Assembly: GCA_949987705.1 (NCBI GenBank)
Contig: OX465281.1
Span: 177,086,516 to 177,150,515 of the forward strand
Direction: 5' to 3'
Source: Thereva unica
Taxonomy: Eukaryota; Arthropoda; Insecta; Diptera; Therevidae
Length of the DNA: 64,000 bases
The position numbers were made by a program, and so were the translations under genes. The notes under the pieces are model-generated. The model did no database searches. It had not been told where the DNA came from and saw only the letters and a list, made by a program, of their open reading frames with translations. Below, piece after piece: positions 22,719-32,760 of the stretch; position 1 is the first letter of the stretch, and every line of letters starts with the position of its first letter.

Positions 22719-23883
22719 TTGCTTCGACTTCAGTTTCCGTAACTGGATGAATTTCGCCACTCCTTTGTGAAGGTCCTGGCCAGGTTTTGTCATTTGGGCC
22801 TTCATTGGGTTGAAATGTTTTTGACATGTGCTTAGCAAATAGCTCTGCCTTCTTCAAAATGCCTTTTGTCCATCCACTATTTACTGATTTGAGAGGTGGA
22901 GCGTTTTAGGTATTTTGTTGATCTCCACAATGCATAATGCGTTGTTTTATTTGCGGTGAGTCCACTTAAGTATTGGTTAATATTTTCATTTCTTAGTTCT
23001 CTTAATTGATTGCGTATAACTGCAGTGAGTTTGTTTAGTTGTGATTTGTAGTAAGGGTACTTTGTTTGTTGCCATTTCTGTCTAATTTTTCTTTTATTTG
23101 ATATTAAATCCATAATGCGTTTTGGGTACATTACACCGATGGGTCTAATTTTAATAGGAGGAGTACTTTTCCAAGTTGCTCTTTGTATCTATTGGGTAAA
23201 GGCCAGTGTTTCTGCATCTAGCTGATCTTGGCTCAGCTGTGGATGAGGATTCAATTCTTGATCAAGCAATTCCCTAAAATTATCCCAATCTGTTTTTTTG
23301 TGAGATAGAGGTTATGTTTTTTAAATTTTGCGTTTTCATTAATGTCCGTATAGATTGGAGAATGATTGGAATTTAAATCTGTTCCTTCTTCTATTTGTAG
23401 TAAGCTTCTGGATATTTGTTTTGTTATGAAGAAGTTGATGAGGTCAGGTAATTTATCCTTATCCGTAGGCCAATATGTTGGTTTGCCATTTGACACAAAC
23501 TCCCATCCATTTTGTTGAGCTGCTTTAAGCACTTCACTACCTTTTGTTGTTATTCGGCGCGATCCCCAATGCGTGTGTTTTGCGTTGAAGTCACCGCCCA
23601 TGATAAATCGAAAAAATTGCCAAAAAAAATTCACTCCAACGATTTGGATGAGACCTAAAGAACCTTGCTCAACGTTCTAGTTCTGATAGTGGAAGTGATA
23701 TTTTTAACATTACGGTGCAAGATACCGAAGACATTACCTCTCCATTTCCACAAGAAAATCCTGTAGCCAATATGGAGGAGCGCCAAAATCCCGTTCTTGA
23801 CAAAGAATTTGCTTTGCGATTCATTCCCGAATTCAATGGTAAACGCGAAAGGCTGCATTAATTTCTTAAATGTTGTGAGATAG

Positions 23884-24343
23884 TAGCTGCGTTCCTTTTC
23901 TACTATTTAGTACTTCTGAGCAGAGCAGAAAGGAACGCAAAATTTTCTGATTTGAGTAAAATCTCAGTTGAAATTTTTGACGTTACTTTAAACTTTACAA
24001 ATAAAAAATTCTTAAAAGAAGAATTTGTGACACAATGGAGAAATTAATGCGATAATTTCTAAAGTAAAACGAAAGATAATAATTTTTGATAATTATACGA
24101 CTGAAGTTTTATTTATGGACGTTTTTATATGAGCAAATCAGTCCTACACAAATAAAAGCCATCTATCGGGTGATGGCGTAAGTGAAAATAATTCAAAATA
24201 GACTCGAATTAGCGACTTTCCCTCTAGCGGTAGGGAGTGGGAATGTAATTGCAAGTGGTCTCTACTCGTTTATAAGAGCAAGTGTAGTTGATAGTACGCA
24301 CGCGTAAAAAATAGTAAAAATTAGTAGAAAAAGAATGCAGCTA
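23884..24343. mobile_element. MITE with TA target duplication, 460 bp
   Basis: The inverted termini TAGCTGCGTTCCTTTTCTAC and complement (two mismatches in 22 bp) begin with TA, so the element proper is GCTGCG...GCAGC between TA duplicates. Non-coding. It interrupts the Gypsy-like gag. Confidence 0.75.
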
Positions 24344-24642
24344 ATTTTACAAATTATTCGAATTATTCCAATTAGCAAGACATAAAGAAAATATTATTAG
24401 ACCATTTCGTGGAAACTAAAACACTAGCCCAGACACAGATGGACCTAATTAATTGTAAACAGAGCCTTTGGGAAAATGTCAGATCTTTTGCTAATAACAT
24501 AGAGCAACTGTTGGCTTATTTAAACGGAGAATGCGTTGCATTTGAAGAAACCGCTACTACAATGGTAATAACAAATTTAAACAATACAACTGCACTCAAG
24601 GCTATTGAAGGGCTGAATCCTTCATTGAAATTAATACGAAGG

Positions 24643-26792
24643 CAAGGCCGTACCCAGGAAAAAATTTCGGGGGGGGGGGGTAAAACACCGGGGGTCTGGG
24701 ATGAATGGAATACCCTCTAGTAAGGCAGGGGGTCCAGGAAAATTGAGTTTAACTCTTAATTAACCAGAGTTTAGAGGCAAAAAACTATGGTTTGACTCGA
24801 GAATTTTGACAAAAAAATTGATTTATTTATTTATTAATTCGCCAAACAAGGCACACAACATAGTGTACAGTCTTTTATAATATAATATAATATTACTATA
24901 ACTGCTGATAGCTACTAAAAACCTACTATTGTTAAGGGGGTTGTGTTAGTAGGGATCTGAGTATTTTTTATGGGATGCCTTGTTGAGTGAAGGGGAGAAA
25001 GAGGAGCTATGACTATGACCATACAGCATCTGTTTACGGACTCGTTCCTTGCGTAATCGGTGCGGTGTGGATATTCCCTAAGTGGTTTAGTGTGTCGTGT
25101 GTGTCGAACTACATCATTGAATTTGATTCTGTCCGACAGAAACTGCACTTTAAGCTTTCCACTTAGGACGTCAAAGGCAACGCAAGATTATGAGCAGTTT
25201 CTTCCTGGTAAACAACGGCATGAGATCAAGCACTTTGAGCCTGTCCAAGTAGTGCGGCAGGGTTTGGTAGTCATGGGGATTGTGTAAATGTCACAGGGCA
25301 AAAAGAAGAAATCGCTTTTGAATGGATTCGATCCTCCTACTGCTCACTTGGAATATAGGATCCCAGATAGGACACGCATATTCCAGGATAGGGTGGACTA
25401 AAGAACAGAAGAGTGTTTTTGTGACCCATACATTACCAAATTCTTTGGCTCTCCTCTTAATGAAACCAAGAAGTTTGTTGGCTCTGGCAATTATATTATC
25501 GTAGTGCTGGTTGAAATTGAGTTTTTTGTCTAGGACGACGCCTAGATCTACGATATGATCAACCTGATTCAACATTATGCCATTGAGATAATAGTTATGG
25601 TTTTGTGTGTTTTTTAAGCGGGAGAAGGTAATTGCATGATATTTGCTGGTGTTAAGTTGCAGTTTGTTCATGGTGCACCAGTCGTGTAGGGCATTGAGCT
25701 TTGTCTGCAAGAAGGAAGCATCAGTTTGGGTCTCTATGACACTATAAATTTTGGGATCATCCGCGTAAAAGAGATGTGGAATATCTGCTAATTTATCGGA
25801 AAGGTCGGATATGAAAATAGTGAAGAGAAGGGGACCGAGATGACTACCCTGAGGAACGCCAGAGGTTACTTTGATCTCATTAGATAGAAATCCTTGGATT
25901 CTGATAACCTGTGTTCTTCCGTTCAGATATGATTTTAACTATTCCAGGGCAGAACCTGATATACCAAACTTTAATAGTTTTGCGATTAGGATGGCGTGGT
26001 CCACTCGATCGAAGGCCTTGCTGAAATCAGTGTAGGTACACAGCATCCAATTGATGGCCGCTCTCCATACCGCATAGCAATTCGGAAATAAGGACCATAA
26101 GGTTAGAAGTTGTTGAACGTCCTTTTCGAAACCCATGTTATTGTTCTTTCAGGTATGGATCGATAAGAGGAGCAATCCTGTCATAAACAAGTTTTTGAAA
26201 AAGCTTAGGAATTGATGATAAAATGGTAATGCCCCTATAGTTGTCTACCGAGTGCTTGTCACCGGATTTATAGATTGGCGTTAGGTAGCATTTCTTCCAC
26301 AGCTTGGGAAACTTTCCTAACGATAAAGATTGGCTGAAGATGAGATAAAGAGGAAATGCGATATGTTGTGAGCAGAACTGCAGGAAAATATGAGGGAGAT
26401 TGTCGGGACCGTTAGCTTTTTTGATATCAAGATTGTTGAGACTCGCCATGATCTCATCAACAGAAAGGGATATACCATTTATAAGGTAAGTGTGAGTGTG
26501 CGAGTCAGTTACATCGTGTGCTGCGCTGGACAAGGGGCTATAAATTTCAGCAAACCTATCAGCAAACATGCTACAAATTACTTGGGGGCATGAGGTGTGG
26601 GCTCTACCATTCGTCATTGTTGTTGGGTAGCCTGAAGTCTTCCGTTTAATGTTAACGTTATCAAAGAATTTTTTAGGATCACTTATGATACTATATAAAT
26701 AATCATTCTCTTTAATTCAGGAAAACTTGTGTTTGAAAATACTTATTTCTGGAAAATTTCGCCCTGTGACTCCCCCCTTGGGTACGGCCTTG
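24643..26792. mobile_element. Non-autonomous hAT-like element, 8-bp duplication TACGAAGG, carrying a LINE
   Basis: TACGAAGG at 24,635-24,642 and 26,793-26,800 flanks inverted ends CAAGGCCGTACCCA and complement, with a long G tract just inside the left end. Only about 220 bp belong to the element itself. The rest is a minus-strand LINE inserted into it. Confidence 0.8.
24815..26740 (-). pseudogene. LINE RT fragment nested in the hAT-like element
   Basis: On the minus strand the 5'-truncated ORF2 begins near 26,740 and shows KKANGPDNLPHIFLQFC, NYRGITILSSIPKLFQK, TDFSKAFDRVDHAILI, GVPQGSHLGPLLF and catalytic FYADD (about 25,756-25,770). A tail follows with LGVVLDKKLNF and LEYACPIWDP. The 3' end is a TAAATAAATAAATC-type tail at about 24,818-24,840. 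Frame breaks lie near 25,720-25,940 and 26,137. RT residues are conserved, but the element is truncated and broken. Jockey-superfamily-like. Confidence 0.75.
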
Positions 26793-27027
26793 TACGAAGG
26801 ATTTTCCTTTCATATCTTCCTATCAATGCTTCGTCTGCGTTTTTTAACGTCCACACGTACCAGTAGTATGTCACTGCGTGAGTAAGACGTTCTTTTTGTG
26901 CTCCGTGTTAAAACCGTTTTTATTACACAATTTCCACCAATTTAAACCTAATCTGAAAGCACTAAACCGTCCATCTAATCTGCAGTTTACGTTAATAATA
27001 CTTTGATGCTGTTTTTATCCACAACAA

Positions 27028-27802
27028 TGTCCGATAAATCGAAAAATTCGTCCGCGAAAGTGTTGAAAAAATCCACACCGTCACATAATCCTTCTCCCGT
27101 CTCTCAATAAAAAATTTAAATGATCGCCTTGATGCTATCGAGCTTCGCCTAACGGATGGGCTAAAGTCCATTTCGTTAGAAAACAATAATCAGCTGGAGG
27201 TCATCAACAACAGCATCGAGTCTCTGCATGATAGAGTAACTGTGCTGGAACATCAAGTGCCAACAGATCACTCGGATCATCTGCAAATTATCAACTCGCA
27301 GCTTGCTGATAATGCACTTCATCTCAACGACCTACAGCGTGTACAACGACTAAGCGACGTCATCATTCGGGGTATCCCCATGAAACCTGATGAGTCCCCA
27401 ATGAAAATCATCACCAACATCGCATCTATGGTGAATCACCACCTCTCAATCTATGTTGACGCCTTTCGGCTGCGATCACGTTCGGGCAAACAGAATGGAC
27501 CAATAATTGCCAAATTTTCTGGACAGCGCGAAGCAAAGGCGTTCTTGTTCGCATTAAAGGTAAAGGAAAAATTAAAATTCCCACTGTGTGAGCTGGATGG
27601 CTTCACGGCAGACTCTCCAGTCTTCGTAAACGAAAGCCTTTCGCCTGCTAATAATTATCTGCTGCGGGAGGCTTTAAAACTTCGCAGGACTGGGTTGTTA
27701 CATGCTGTTTCGACCAGGGATGGCCTTGTTAGGATCAGACGGAAGAAAGACGATAATTTTGTCATTGTCGTGATACGAAGCAACTACAATGTCCATCGAT
27801 AG
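27028..27802 (+). pseudogene. LINE ORF1, coiled coil plus RRM-like, one frameshift
   Basis: The start MSDKSKNSS at 27,028 runs into stops near 27,107. The remainder (open from about 27,110; 186 codons from an internal GTG/CTG-type start at 27,242) is in another frame. Residues such as NDRLDAIELRL and EVINNSIESLHDRVTVLEH form heptad-like repeats, as in trimerising L1/CR1-type ORF1 proteins. A core follows with DVIIRGIP and GPIIAKFSGQREAKAFLFALK, which fits an RRM-like fold. No zinc knuckle is seen. It ends 300 bp before ORF2. Confidence 0.65.
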
Positions 27803-28102
27803 GAGCAGCGCAGTGCTAGCGTCTGACGTTTTCGTGTCTTATTTTTCGTTTTGTTCTTGTTTTCGTTTCTATTTTCTATTCCTTCTCTATTTATTTTTAA
27901 TTTTTTTGGCTTTTAATTTTTTTAATATCGATTTAATTTTAATTTTTATTTTTAATTTTTATTTTTATTGCAGTCAATTTTCTAGTTAAACTGTTCGTTA
28001 TGTATTCATGCTTTTACACGGTTAAATTTTCATCCATCCTTTTCTGTTGCCGACCTTCGTTTCTTGTCAATGTTCATTGTTTCGTGTTGTTAGTGATTTT
28101 AA

Positions 28103-30913
28103 ATGCCATCAAATTTTAGTTGCGAAGACAAGGTGAGAACGCTAGTTAGGATTTTTAGCTCGAAATATTCAGGTTTCAATGCCTGTCTTTTAAATTCGCG
28201 AAGTATTCGACCGAAAATTGGAGAGTTGAATGAAATATTTATAAATTCTGGACTGCATGCTATTTTAATATCTGAAAGTTGGCTTAACCCCTATATTCCC
28301 TCCTCTATCGTATCCATTGACGGTTACAAATTATTCCGAAATGATCGACAAGGGCGCGTTGGCGGAGGAGTGGCAATTTATTTGCGTGAAAACTTAGTGG
28401 CTAAAATTGTTGGATTTTCCAAGCAACCGGGAATCGAGTTTCTGTGTGTCGATATTTCTAATACTACTGATAATCTGCTTCTTGTGTGTGTATACTCTCC
28501 TCCGGGTCTGTTTAGCCCTACTAACGCTAAAGAGCTTATCGAAAGTCTCGAGCACCTATCCAGTCTGTATAAAAACATACTGGTTGGGGGTGACTTTAAC
28601 GTTAATTTACTGAAAGAATATACCGTACAAAGCTCATTCCGGTACACCATGCGTACCCTTGGTCTAGAGGCGATTAATGTGCTGCCTATTTATTTTAATT
28701 GTAGGATACCCCCTTTGCTTGATGTGTTCCTTACAAACTATACCAGCTCTATTCTTTTCCATAACCAAATCTCTGCACCTAGTTACCTGGATCATGATAT
28801 CATCTTCGTGTGCCATAGCTTCAATGTTGACCCTCCATCGGTGAAAACAGTTATTTATCGGGATTACTCTAATATTGACCAGGAACGTCTTCTCCAAAGA
28901 TGTTTTTGTCTACCCTGGTACAACGTCTTCGGATTGGCAGAGGTTGACGACAAAATAACAGAGTTTAATAGAATATTCCTTGATCTCTACGATGAGTTTG
29001 TGCCTCTGAGAAGAAAATATTTATCAGCTAAGTCGAAACCTTGGTTTACTACTGAGATTAAATCGCTTATTATTGAAAGAGAGTTTGTCTATCGTTGGTC
29101 CTTAAGGGTAAAAACTGCTTCAGCAAAGAGATCTTTTAAACGTCTTCGAAATTTAATTGTTACAAAAATTAAAGAAGCCAAGCGTAATTATTATGCTAGA
29201 AAGCTTGATCCATCCCTATCCTTAAAAACTGTTTGGAAAAATCTACGCAATCTGGGTGCCCACTCCAATAATGATGCCGTTGCTCACAACCTCAGTCCTG
29301 AAAACCTCAACCATTACTTTATATCCAACCAAGCGATAGTGGAGGCTACTACCTCTTATACACCTTCATCAGATGGCTTTTGTTTTCGTTGCGTTGATTC
29401 TCTTGTAGTTATCTCTGCTTTAAATTCTATCAAATCTACAGCCACTGGTAGCGATAATATTTCACCACGATTTCTAAAAATGTTACTACCTTGCTTGCTG
29501 CCTATTTTAACCCACATATTCAACGCGTGCTTCACTACTTCGAAGTTTCCCACTTTGTGGAAGCATGCATTAATTACGCCCATACCTAAGTGCCCCTCTC
29601 CTGCTCTTCCATCGGATTTTCGGCCCATTAGTATACTTCTCTTTCTAGCAAAGGTTTTTGAAAAACTGATAGCGACTCAAATCCTTGAGTTTTGTGAACA
29701 ACTTCAATTTATAAGTGAATGGCAATCTGGTTTCCGCAAGCATCACAGCTGTGAAACAGCACTTCTCAAAGTCACAAATGATATTCGCAATTCTCTTGAT
29801 GATCGTCACATTTGTTGTCTGTTGCTACTTGATTTCCCTAAAGCCTTTGATAGCGTCAATCACTCTTTGCTCTTGCAAAAACTCTCCACTCAAGTCTCTT
29901 TTTCTTCAACTGCTCTTAAGCTTTTGCATAGCTTTTTAAAGAACCGCTCGCAAAAAGTTAAACTCGGAGACTCTAGTTCCACCAGTTCGTTACTTACCTC
30001 GGAAGTTCCTCAAGGTTCTATTCTTGGGCCACTTTTGTTTAGCGTTTTTATTAACGATCTTCCTCTAGTAATAAAGCATTCTAAGGTTCATATGTATGCA
30101 GGTGATGTGCAGCTTTATTTCTCTGCGCCAAAAGATCAAATCCATAATTGTGTGGAGCTGATTGCGGCAGACTTGCATAATATCTCAAGCTGGTCAACAC
30201 TGAACTTACTGCAGCTAAATCCATCGAAGTCACATTGCATTTTTTTCACTCACTCTCCAATTTCTCAATCCGACCTCCCAGTAATTTCCTTAAATGGGGT
30301 TCCTCTGGCTTGCGTTTTTAAAGTGAGGAATCTTGGAGTGGTCCTAAATAGTAGTATGACCTGCTGCGACCACGTTAATTTAATTGTTGGCAAAACATAC
30401 GGGCTCCTTTCAAAACTTAGATACCACTGCGGTTTGCTTAAAAGGGCTATCCGCTTGTATTTGGTGAAAGCCTTGCTCTTACCTCTTTTGATGCAGGGCC
30501 TCTCCATTTTCCCCTCCCTAGATTCTTTGTGCGCTCATAAGCTCGAAGTAGCCTTTAACGATTGTGTGCGCTTTATTTATAACTTACGCCGGTTCGACCA
30601 CATTTCGCCTTATTCAAACACCGTGTTGGGCTGCTCCTTTAGGGATTATCGTGAGTTTAGGCTTTTGCGCCTGCTTCATGATATATTGCACCAACGCAAA
30701 CCCGCGTACCTTAATCAGTTTGTTCAGTCGTCACAATCACTCAGAAACAACAATTTGATTATTCCGCGTTTCCGCACACTAGTTGGGCAGCGTTCTTTCT
30801 TTGTCTCCGCAGCTCTGTTATGGAACTCCCTCCCAGTGGGTTTACAACGTGTCGATTCAATGAACGTTTTCAAGAGGCGGCTTTTCGATTTAATTACTAA
30901 CAGGACGAATTAA
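28103..30913 (+). CDS. LINE ORF2, intact 936-aa endonuclease-RT with YAGD motif
   Basis: An uninterrupted ORF of 936 codons, the usual size for CR1/L2-type pol. Endonuclease, residues 25-240: LNSRSIRPK, catalytic Glu in ISESWLN, GGDFNVNL, and DHDIIFV near the end. RT, residues 440-700: TGSDNISPRFLK, DFRPISIL, WQSGFRKHHSCETALL, LLLLDFPKAFDSVNH, EVPQGSILGPLLF. The catalytic box reads MYAGDVQLY at 30,092-30,115, where the family has YADD; codon GGT replaces an expected GAT. The C-terminal tail has LGVVLNSSM and the WNSLP motif. Because the first catalytic Asp is lost, reverse transcription is probably abolished even though the frame is intact. FPKAFD also replaces the common LSKAFD. Confidence 0.85.
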   Translation: MPSNFSCEDKVRTLVRIFSSKYSGFNACLLNSRSIRPKIGELNEIFINSGLHAILISESWLNPYIPSSIVSIDGYKLFRNDRQGRVGGGVAIYLRENLVAKIVGFSKQPGIEFLCVDISNTTDNLLLVCVYSPPGLFSPTNAKELIESLEHLSSLYKNILVGGDFNVNLLKEYTVQSSFRYTMRTLGLEAINVLPIYFNCRIPPLLDVFLTNYTSSILFHNQISAPSYLDHDIIFVCHSFNVDPPSVKTVIYRDYSNIDQERLLQRCFCLPWYNVFGLAEVDDKITEFNRIFLDLYDEFVPLRRKYLSAKSKPWFTTEIKSLIIEREFVYRWSLRVKTASAKRSFKRLRNLIVTKIKEAKRNYYARKLDPSLSLKTVWKNLRNLGAHSNNDAVAHNLSPENLNHYFISNQAIVEATTSYTPSSDGFCFRCVDSLVVISALNSIKSTATGSDNISPRFLKMLLPCLLPILTHIFNACFTTSKFPTLWKHALITPIPKCPSPALPSDFRPISILLFLAKVFEKLIATQILEFCEQLQFISEWQSGFRKHHSCETALLKVTNDIRNSLDDRHICCLLLLDFPKAFDSVNHSLLLQKLSTQVSFSSTALKLLHSFLKNRSQKVKLGDSSSTSSLLTSEVPQGSILGPLLFSVFINDLPLVIKHSKVHMYAGDVQLYFSAPKDQIHNCVELIAADLHNISSWSTLNLLQLNPSKSHCIFFTHSPISQSDLPVISLNGVPLACVFKVRNLGVVLNSSMTCCDHVNLIVGKTYGLLSKLRYHCGLLKRAIRLYLVKALLLPLLMQGLSIFPSLDSLCAHKLEVAFNDCVRFIYNLRRFDHISPYSNTVLGCSFRDYREFRLLRLLHDILHQRKPAYLNQFVQSSQSLRNNNLIIPRFRTLVGQRSFFVSAALLWNSLPVGLQRVDSMNVFKRRLFDLITNRTN

Positions 30914-31208
30914 AGCATGAATATATAACTTTTTTTTTCTTTTTCTCTGCATTTACTGTTATATTTTAATTTGTTTTAGCTAATTTTCTAATTAATTATC
31001 TTTAATAGCTAGTTTCTTTTTTTATATATATATTTTATATTTTTTTTTTTCTAATTTATTTGTTAGTTTTGAATTTTTAATTAATTTTTTTTCTTTTCTT
31101 AAATTGTGTCACCGTACTTTTATGTATCGTTTTTTTAATGAATGTACTGAAATAAGATCTGTATCTTTGTACATATATTTGCAAATAAACAATAACAATA
31201 ACAATAAC

Positions 31209-31700
31209 TTTCGAAGCATATAAGCGATAAGCCCCAGTTGGACAGTCCTTATTAGTGTTATGTAAAGTACCAATTTTGTCTTCCTTGAAATATTTCCGGA
31301 CGTTAGGTGATTGCGTATATGAAATTGAATTGAATTGATTATCCAGTGCTACTCGTCTTCTGATTTCGGCCGATGTATCATTTTGTAATAGCATAATGGC
31401 GCGACTATGTATTGGGCGCCATTTATGCGTGGTCTTGCCCCCTCAGCCAGAAGCCCGGAAAAGCCTGACCAAGGACACAATACCAAAACATAAAAAATTT
31501 TTAATATGATAACGTGCCGCCGGCCACAAGGATTGTCTAGCCCGCCGGATGGGGGTCGTGGGGTGTGTGGGGTGTGGCCGGGCCTATACGCAGTATGGTT
31601 CACCACTTACCTGTGACTGTACAATTTCAGATTCCGCCTCCATCATTCTCCAGGCTGCCACCAGCTGACAAGGAAAGGCACTACTTAAGAACCCTGAAAA
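31209..31700 (-). other. Possible exon-like segments, minus strand
   Basis: On the minus strand, 31,700 to 31,600 has TTTTCAG, then about 90 bp including ATGATGGAGGCGGAATC, then CAG|GTAAGT, which looks like an exon with a start codon (MMEAESEIVQSQ). A further frame from about 31,440 to 31,205 is open (WRPIHSRAIMLLQND, YRLYASK). I could not join the two into a convincing protein and recognise no family. Confidence 0.25.
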
Positions 31701-32380
31701 GGAAATGAAATACGGCCCAACCATTCCAGAACAAAATTTAACACATTGAAATTTTCATTATAATTATTTAATTTACTTGTTTATTCCAAGTAACAACAAC
31801 GCACAAGACCAACAAATTAAACAATACAATTTAAAATTCTCAAATTCAAAAAGAACGGTAATATACCATTACATTATATTTAGACAATTCTGTTCGCGAA
31901 AGGTTTTGAAAAACGCGTCGCAGTGGCACCATTACGTCGCGGTTTTTTACAAACGATAGCATAACTAAAGGGTTCACACAAGGGAAACAAAATTACCTGT
32001 AAACACCAAGAAGAAGAAAAATATTTCCAAAAAAAGAGCAAATAAATGTAAACACAATTATAACTAAGATTAAATGTACTAATTCTAACTGCACTTAAAT
32101 ATGTTGGATGTAAAAAAATTAAATTATTAAATTAAATCAATAAAATTGGAATCTTATACAATTATTTTATTGTATGTTATGTATTTTTGTTTTGAAATTT
32201 TTTTATTTATTTGTATTGTGTATATATACATATATATATATGGGTGTAGAGCTATTTTAGATATATTTTTTTCTTTTGAAAACAAATTTACTACCACCTT
32301 TCCGAATATATTGAAAAAGTAATATAAAAAGTAAATGCCATACCGAAAAATCAATAATTCTTCGGGAAATACCTCTTCCT
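31700..32380. other. Unassigned AT-rich DNA
   Basis: Homopolymer-rich sequence with TA repeats near 32,220-32,242. No supported gene. Confidence 0.4.
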
Positions 32381-32760
32381 TCTTAAGTTGGTACGATACC
32401 TTTATCGCCCTTAGTCCAATCAATTAGACAAACTTCACCATAACTATCCATAACTTGAAAAGTGTTCACCAGGCGCAGAGCTTCATCACCAGAACTGCCA
32501 CCAGGTAAATCATTATTAGTACACTGCCGTAAAATACCTCGATGACCACTAGTGAAATGTGGCCGCAATGAATGTGCCTCTTCTTCCTTATATATTCCGT
32601 AATCCGTCGATATTCTGTGGGTATTATCGCTTAATAGTGGGATATTTACCTTTCCTACACCGCCAACTTCGCGCGGTGTTTTGGGTCCAAGCCAATGTGA
32701 ATCAACACGGCAGCCAATCACTTCCGTGTTAATATGACGAAATTCTTGTACTCTCTTGTA

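Larger units (their letters stand above)
18425..23608 (-). pseudogene. Jockey-clade LINE ORF2, split by a hAT element and a MITE
   Basis: On the minus strand the pieces run in order. Endonuclease GGDFNAKHTHWGSR is near 23,560-23,600. A post-endonuclease linker (ELRNENINQYLSGLT) lies in 23,131-22,877. Next come VTETEVEAI, then the MITE, then the segment ending MQQLPQG before the hAT. After the hAT: NVNACFRHKHVP, ISLLPIMPKIFEK, FRKKHSTIEQ and IFLDVVQAFDKVWHEELLYK, fading near 18,425. The order, motifs and spacing match Jockey. The 5' end is truncated inside the endonuclease at about 23,608, and the RT catalytic YADD block is missing. Removing the hAT and one copy of its target duplication restores a continuous frame (QQLPQGAISRLTN), which supports the nesting. 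Confidence 0.85.
23640..26870 (+). pseudogene. Gypsy-like gag remnant split by a MITE and a hAT-like element
   Basis: The first piece (23,650-23,883) ends with FALRFIPEFNGKRERLH then FLKCCEIV, a capsid-like start typical of insect Gypsy gag. The second (24,385-24,642) reads ETKTLAQTQMDL, ENVRSFANNIEQLLAYLNG and TALKAIEGLNPSLKLIRR. The third piece resumes after the hAT-like element at 26,800 as IFLSYLPINASSAF and fades near 26,860. Joining across the hAT-like element with one TACGAAGG copy keeps the frame. A stop follows RERLH in the first piece. No pol is recognisable. Confidence 0.6.
26870..31208 (+). mobile_element. CR1/L2-like non-LTR retrotransposon, near full length
   Basis: It comprises a short 5' UTR, ORF1 (about 27,028-27,802, one frameshift), ORF2 (28,103-30,913), an AT-rich 3' UTR, and a terminal (CAATAA)n-like tail at 31,183-31,208, which is typical of CR1/L2-type ends. 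The 5' boundary is approximate. No clear target duplication was seen. Confidence 0.8.
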
